This document shows, piece after piece, positions 62,671 to 64,000 of a stretch of 64,000 bases of DNA (position 1 is the stretch's first letter; each line of letters starts with the position of its first letter). The translations under genes and the position numbers were made by a program. Origin of the DNA: an uncultured Pontibacter sp. (GTDB lineage Bacteria > Bacteroidota > Bacteroidia > Cytophagales > Hymenobacteraceae); the NCBI RefSeq assembly GCF_947495565.1, contig NZ_CANLZM010000002.1, positions 62,001 through 126,000 on the forward strand, written 5' to 3'. The notes under the pieces were generated by a model. It was not told where the DNA came from. It made no database searches and was given only the letters and a program-made list of their open reading frames with translations.

Positions 62671-63234
62671 ATGCCTATGAGTAAAGATCTACTGCGCTAC
62701 GTGAAACTGCCTGTCAAGCCGCTGGTCCGGAAGTACCTGGAGGCGAAGTACGGGGCACCTTTGCGAATTACCAGAAAAACAAACGAGGGGAAAATGCTCA
62801 TTTCCCTTTTCCGGAGCATGCAGCATGATGCCCGCTTTGACAGCCGTATGCACGTCTACACGGACGAGATCACAATGGAGGTCAGCGTGAACAAACTTCA
62901 CAAGCGCATGCGCGGGCGGCAGTTCACCAGCCGGGCCGTGTTTGACTTCAGCGACTTTGTGGAGACGCAGATCTCCGACAGCTTCAATGCCTTTGCCGAT
63001 GTGCTGCGCTCCACCGGCTACCGCTGGACCGTGAACGACATCTACACCATGTTCATCCAGCGCTACGGCCTAACACCGGATGATATTGCTTTCGAGACGC
63101 TCAAGCGCGGCTACAACCGTTACCGGGACGCCTTAAACGAGGTCAGTGTTATGGAAGTTAAAATAGTTGAAAAAAAGAGTGCCGTAATTGTCCCGCCTAC
63201 TTTGTCCTATGATGAGATGCGTGCCGCAAGCTAA
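62671..63234 (+). CDS. Phage-associated protein of unknown function
   Basis: 187 residues from ATG 62671 (a second ATG at 62677 is equally possible). It begins with basic stretches (LLRYVKLPVKPLVRKYLEAK, ITRKTNEGKMLISLFRSMQH), continues with MEVSVNKLHKRMRGRQFTSR and SDFVETQISDSFNAFADVLR, and has YTMFIQRYGLTPDDIAFETL then KRGYNRYRDALN. The pattern is like proteins found in Bacteroidota prophages, but I cannot name a function. Codon use is GC-rich. The second copy of the 25-bp repeat lies inside its 3' end (63170-63194). Confidence 0.7.
   Translation: MPMSKDLLRYVKLPVKPLVRKYLEAKYGAPLRITRKTNEGKMLISLFRSMQHDARFDSRMHVYTDEITMEVSVNKLHKRMRGRQFTSRAVFDFSDFVETQISDSFNAFADVLRSTGYRWTVNDIYTMFIQRYGLTPDDIAFETLKRGYNRYRDALNEVSVMEVKIVEKKSAVIVPPTLSYDEMRAAS
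63170..63194 (+). repeat. 25-bp direct repeat, copy B
   Basis: Identical to copy A (62617-62641), here inside the 3' end of the preceding gene (reading VEKKSAVIVP), 48 bases before the next start at 63243. Confidence 0.85.
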
Positions 63235-63242
63235 TTTGCGGC

Positions 63243-63890
63243 ATGAGCCAATTCAGCAATATCCTTCCTGACGTTAACGGAAACAAGGGAGGACACCAAC
63301 TCTGCTTCTATGTGCCAGCTGATGATGTAGCCGGCTGGCCAGCCGCTAATGGCCTGGTGCTGCAGGGCGATATCCAGCTGAAGCCAGGCAAAGTCTGGTA
63401 CCTCCTGGGTTATACCCGCCATACCTCCAGCTACGAGCACAAGCTGAAGCCAGACTTTAGGGGAGGCCTTTACTCGCTTGAGCAAGGCGGCTTCCTACCA
63501 ACCGACTCCCCTGCCCTGGGCAGCCAGCTGCTCCGCATGAAGGGCCGGCGCTTTGTACTGGCCTTTAAGGATTACAATGGCTACCTGCGCGTAACGCCGC
63601 CCGGACACTCGCTTACCTTCTCCGAAAAATTCGACTCACAGGATAGCCCTTCAGGTCTGAAGGGCTATGACATCACTTTCGAGGGGGCTGCCCCTCTGCC
63701 AGCCTTATACTATAGCGGAGGGATGCAGGTGAGCGAGCTCGGCATGGTGGCCCCTCCTATCGGAAACGGTGGCGCCCAGGCCCCGGTCACTATCCGCTAC
63801 AACGGCAGCATCGTGAAACTGGTGCAGCCAGGCGAGGAGCTGCTGATCACCTCTGACTTTACCCTGGACTTTGAAGTGAAATTTATATGA
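63243..63890 (+). CDS. Probable phage structural (tail-like) protein
   Basis: 215 residues with strand-rich composition: GGHQLCFYVPADDVAGWPAA, VWYLLGYTRHTSSYEHKLKP, GRRFVLAFKDYNGYLRVTPP, DSPSGLKGYDITFEGAAPLP and ALYYSGGMQVSELG. The core (feature NG.., then a tolerance for DYNGYLR and YDITFEG) resembles tail or tube proteins of Bacteroidota phages; this is a weak likeness judged by eye. Its last codon overlaps the next gene (ATGA), typical of a phage operon. Confidence 0.55.
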   Translation: MSQFSNILPDVNGNKGGHQLCFYVPADDVAGWPAANGLVLQGDIQLKPGKVWYLLGYTRHTSSYEHKLKPDFRGGLYSLEQGGFLPTDSPALGSQLLRMKGRRFVLAFKDYNGYLRVTPPGHSLTFSEKFDSQDSPSGLKGYDITFEGAAPLPALYYSGGMQVSELGMVAPPIGNGGAQAPVTIRYNGSIVKLVQPGEELLITSDFTLDFEVKFI

Positions 63891-64000
63891 CCGACGCACA
63901 GAAAACCGCCCTTAAGCTTAAGATCGGCGAATACCTGCCCTCCGGCAAAGGCGCCATAAACGGCCTTGCCATCCGCAACGCCCTGTACCAAATTGTGGAT
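63887..64000 (+). CDS. Start of a phage tail-like protein, cut by the window
   Basis: 38 residues to the window end (MTDAQKTALKLKIGEYLPSG, then KGAINGLAIRNALYQIVD). The stretch ending IRNALYQIVD resembles the short repeat near the N-termini of Bacteroidota phage tail proteins (itG..LR..ln.ivdS). The start overlaps the previous stop (ATGA). Confidence 0.5.
   Translation, partial: MTDAQKTALKLKIGEYLPSGKGAINGLAIRNALYQIVD

Larger units (their letters stand above)
61653..64000. mobile_element. Possible prophage or integrative element, left part
   Basis: After the tRNA-Arg 3' end the DNA holds small genes, a cluster of inverted repeats, a 25-bp direct repeat and plus-strand genes like phage structural genes. 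The AAGTATA motif, about 2 per kb before, is absent here, though 4-kb gaps without it occur elsewhere. No integrase and no second att copy are visible in the window, so the call is an inference. Confidence 0.45.

Noticed and set aside
61653..64000. Integrase or second attachment site
   Set aside because: No recombinase motif and no second copy of the tRNA 3' end was found in the visible part.

Overview
The window is a chromosomal segment of a member of the Bacteroidota, most likely order Cytophagales, family Hymenobacteraceae, close to Pontibacter. The genus is inferred from gene content and style, without a database search. Supporting signs are -7 boxes of the form TAnnTTTG with a TTTG about 19 bases upstream, a lack of clear Shine-Dalgarno sequences, Bacteroidota-type LptD, Rho and S16 proteins, many SPII lipoproteins, and a GC content near 50%.

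Layout. 1-5.2 kb: an MCE/MlaD lipid-transport protein (cut by the window edge), an N-acetylmuramoyl-L-alanine amidase, an LptD-like outer-membrane LPS protein and PanB. 5.3-7.6 kb: an RluA-type pseudouridine synthase, a fatty acid desaturase and a frameshifted small lipoprotein. 7.7-10.1 kb: the classical rpsP-rimM-trmD-rplS block. 10.2-12.7 kb: a lipoprotein with a degenerate pyrophosphatase fold, an orphan curlin-repeat protein and a coiled-coil secreted protein. 12.8-15 kb: overlapping queD-folE (pterin/queuosine entry) and a TIGR01777 epimerase. 15-17.4 kb: a class A PBP. 17.6-20.5 kb: unknown gene, membrane methyltransferase, UbiA prenyltransferase, small membrane protein. 21-28 kb: rho, serS, an ADP-heptose-type glycosyltransferase, and a PolX with an intact PHP domain but a ruined polymerase active site. 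28-32.6 kb: small envelope proteins, an EVE protein, pyrR-pyrB. 32.7-38.5 kb: OmpA with TSP3 repeats, an M24 aminopeptidase, a second GT9 glycosyltransferase and a lipoprotein. 39-49.3 kb: M16 peptidase, O-methyltransferase, LysM transglycosylase, MFS exporter and dnaE. 49.3-61.5 kb: lipoproteins, thioredoxin, DUF421, DUF5329, a SpoIIAA-like protein, isoaspartyl peptidase, OmpA-like lipoprotein, a cystathionine gamma-synthase-family enzyme and a TVP38 membrane protein.

At 61,579 there is a tRNA-Arg(ACG). Everything after it looks different: a zinc-ribbon micro-protein, a dense set of inverted repeats (62,197-62,418), a 25-bp direct repeat that sits upstream of two successive genes, and a run of plus-strand genes resembling a phage structural module. 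I read this as the left part of a prophage or integrative element; no integrase is visible.

Beyond genes, two genome-scale signals stand out. The heptamer AAGTATA (reverse TATACTT) occurs about 130 times by hand count, roughly ten times the chance expectation, in coding and non-coding DNA alike, sometimes as the palindrome AAGTATACTT in terminator loops. A composite intergenic repeat of about 400-520 bp is present in three diverged copies (20.5, 38.6 and 55.5 kb), in both orientations. I saw no rRNA, CRISPR array or complete insertion sequence.
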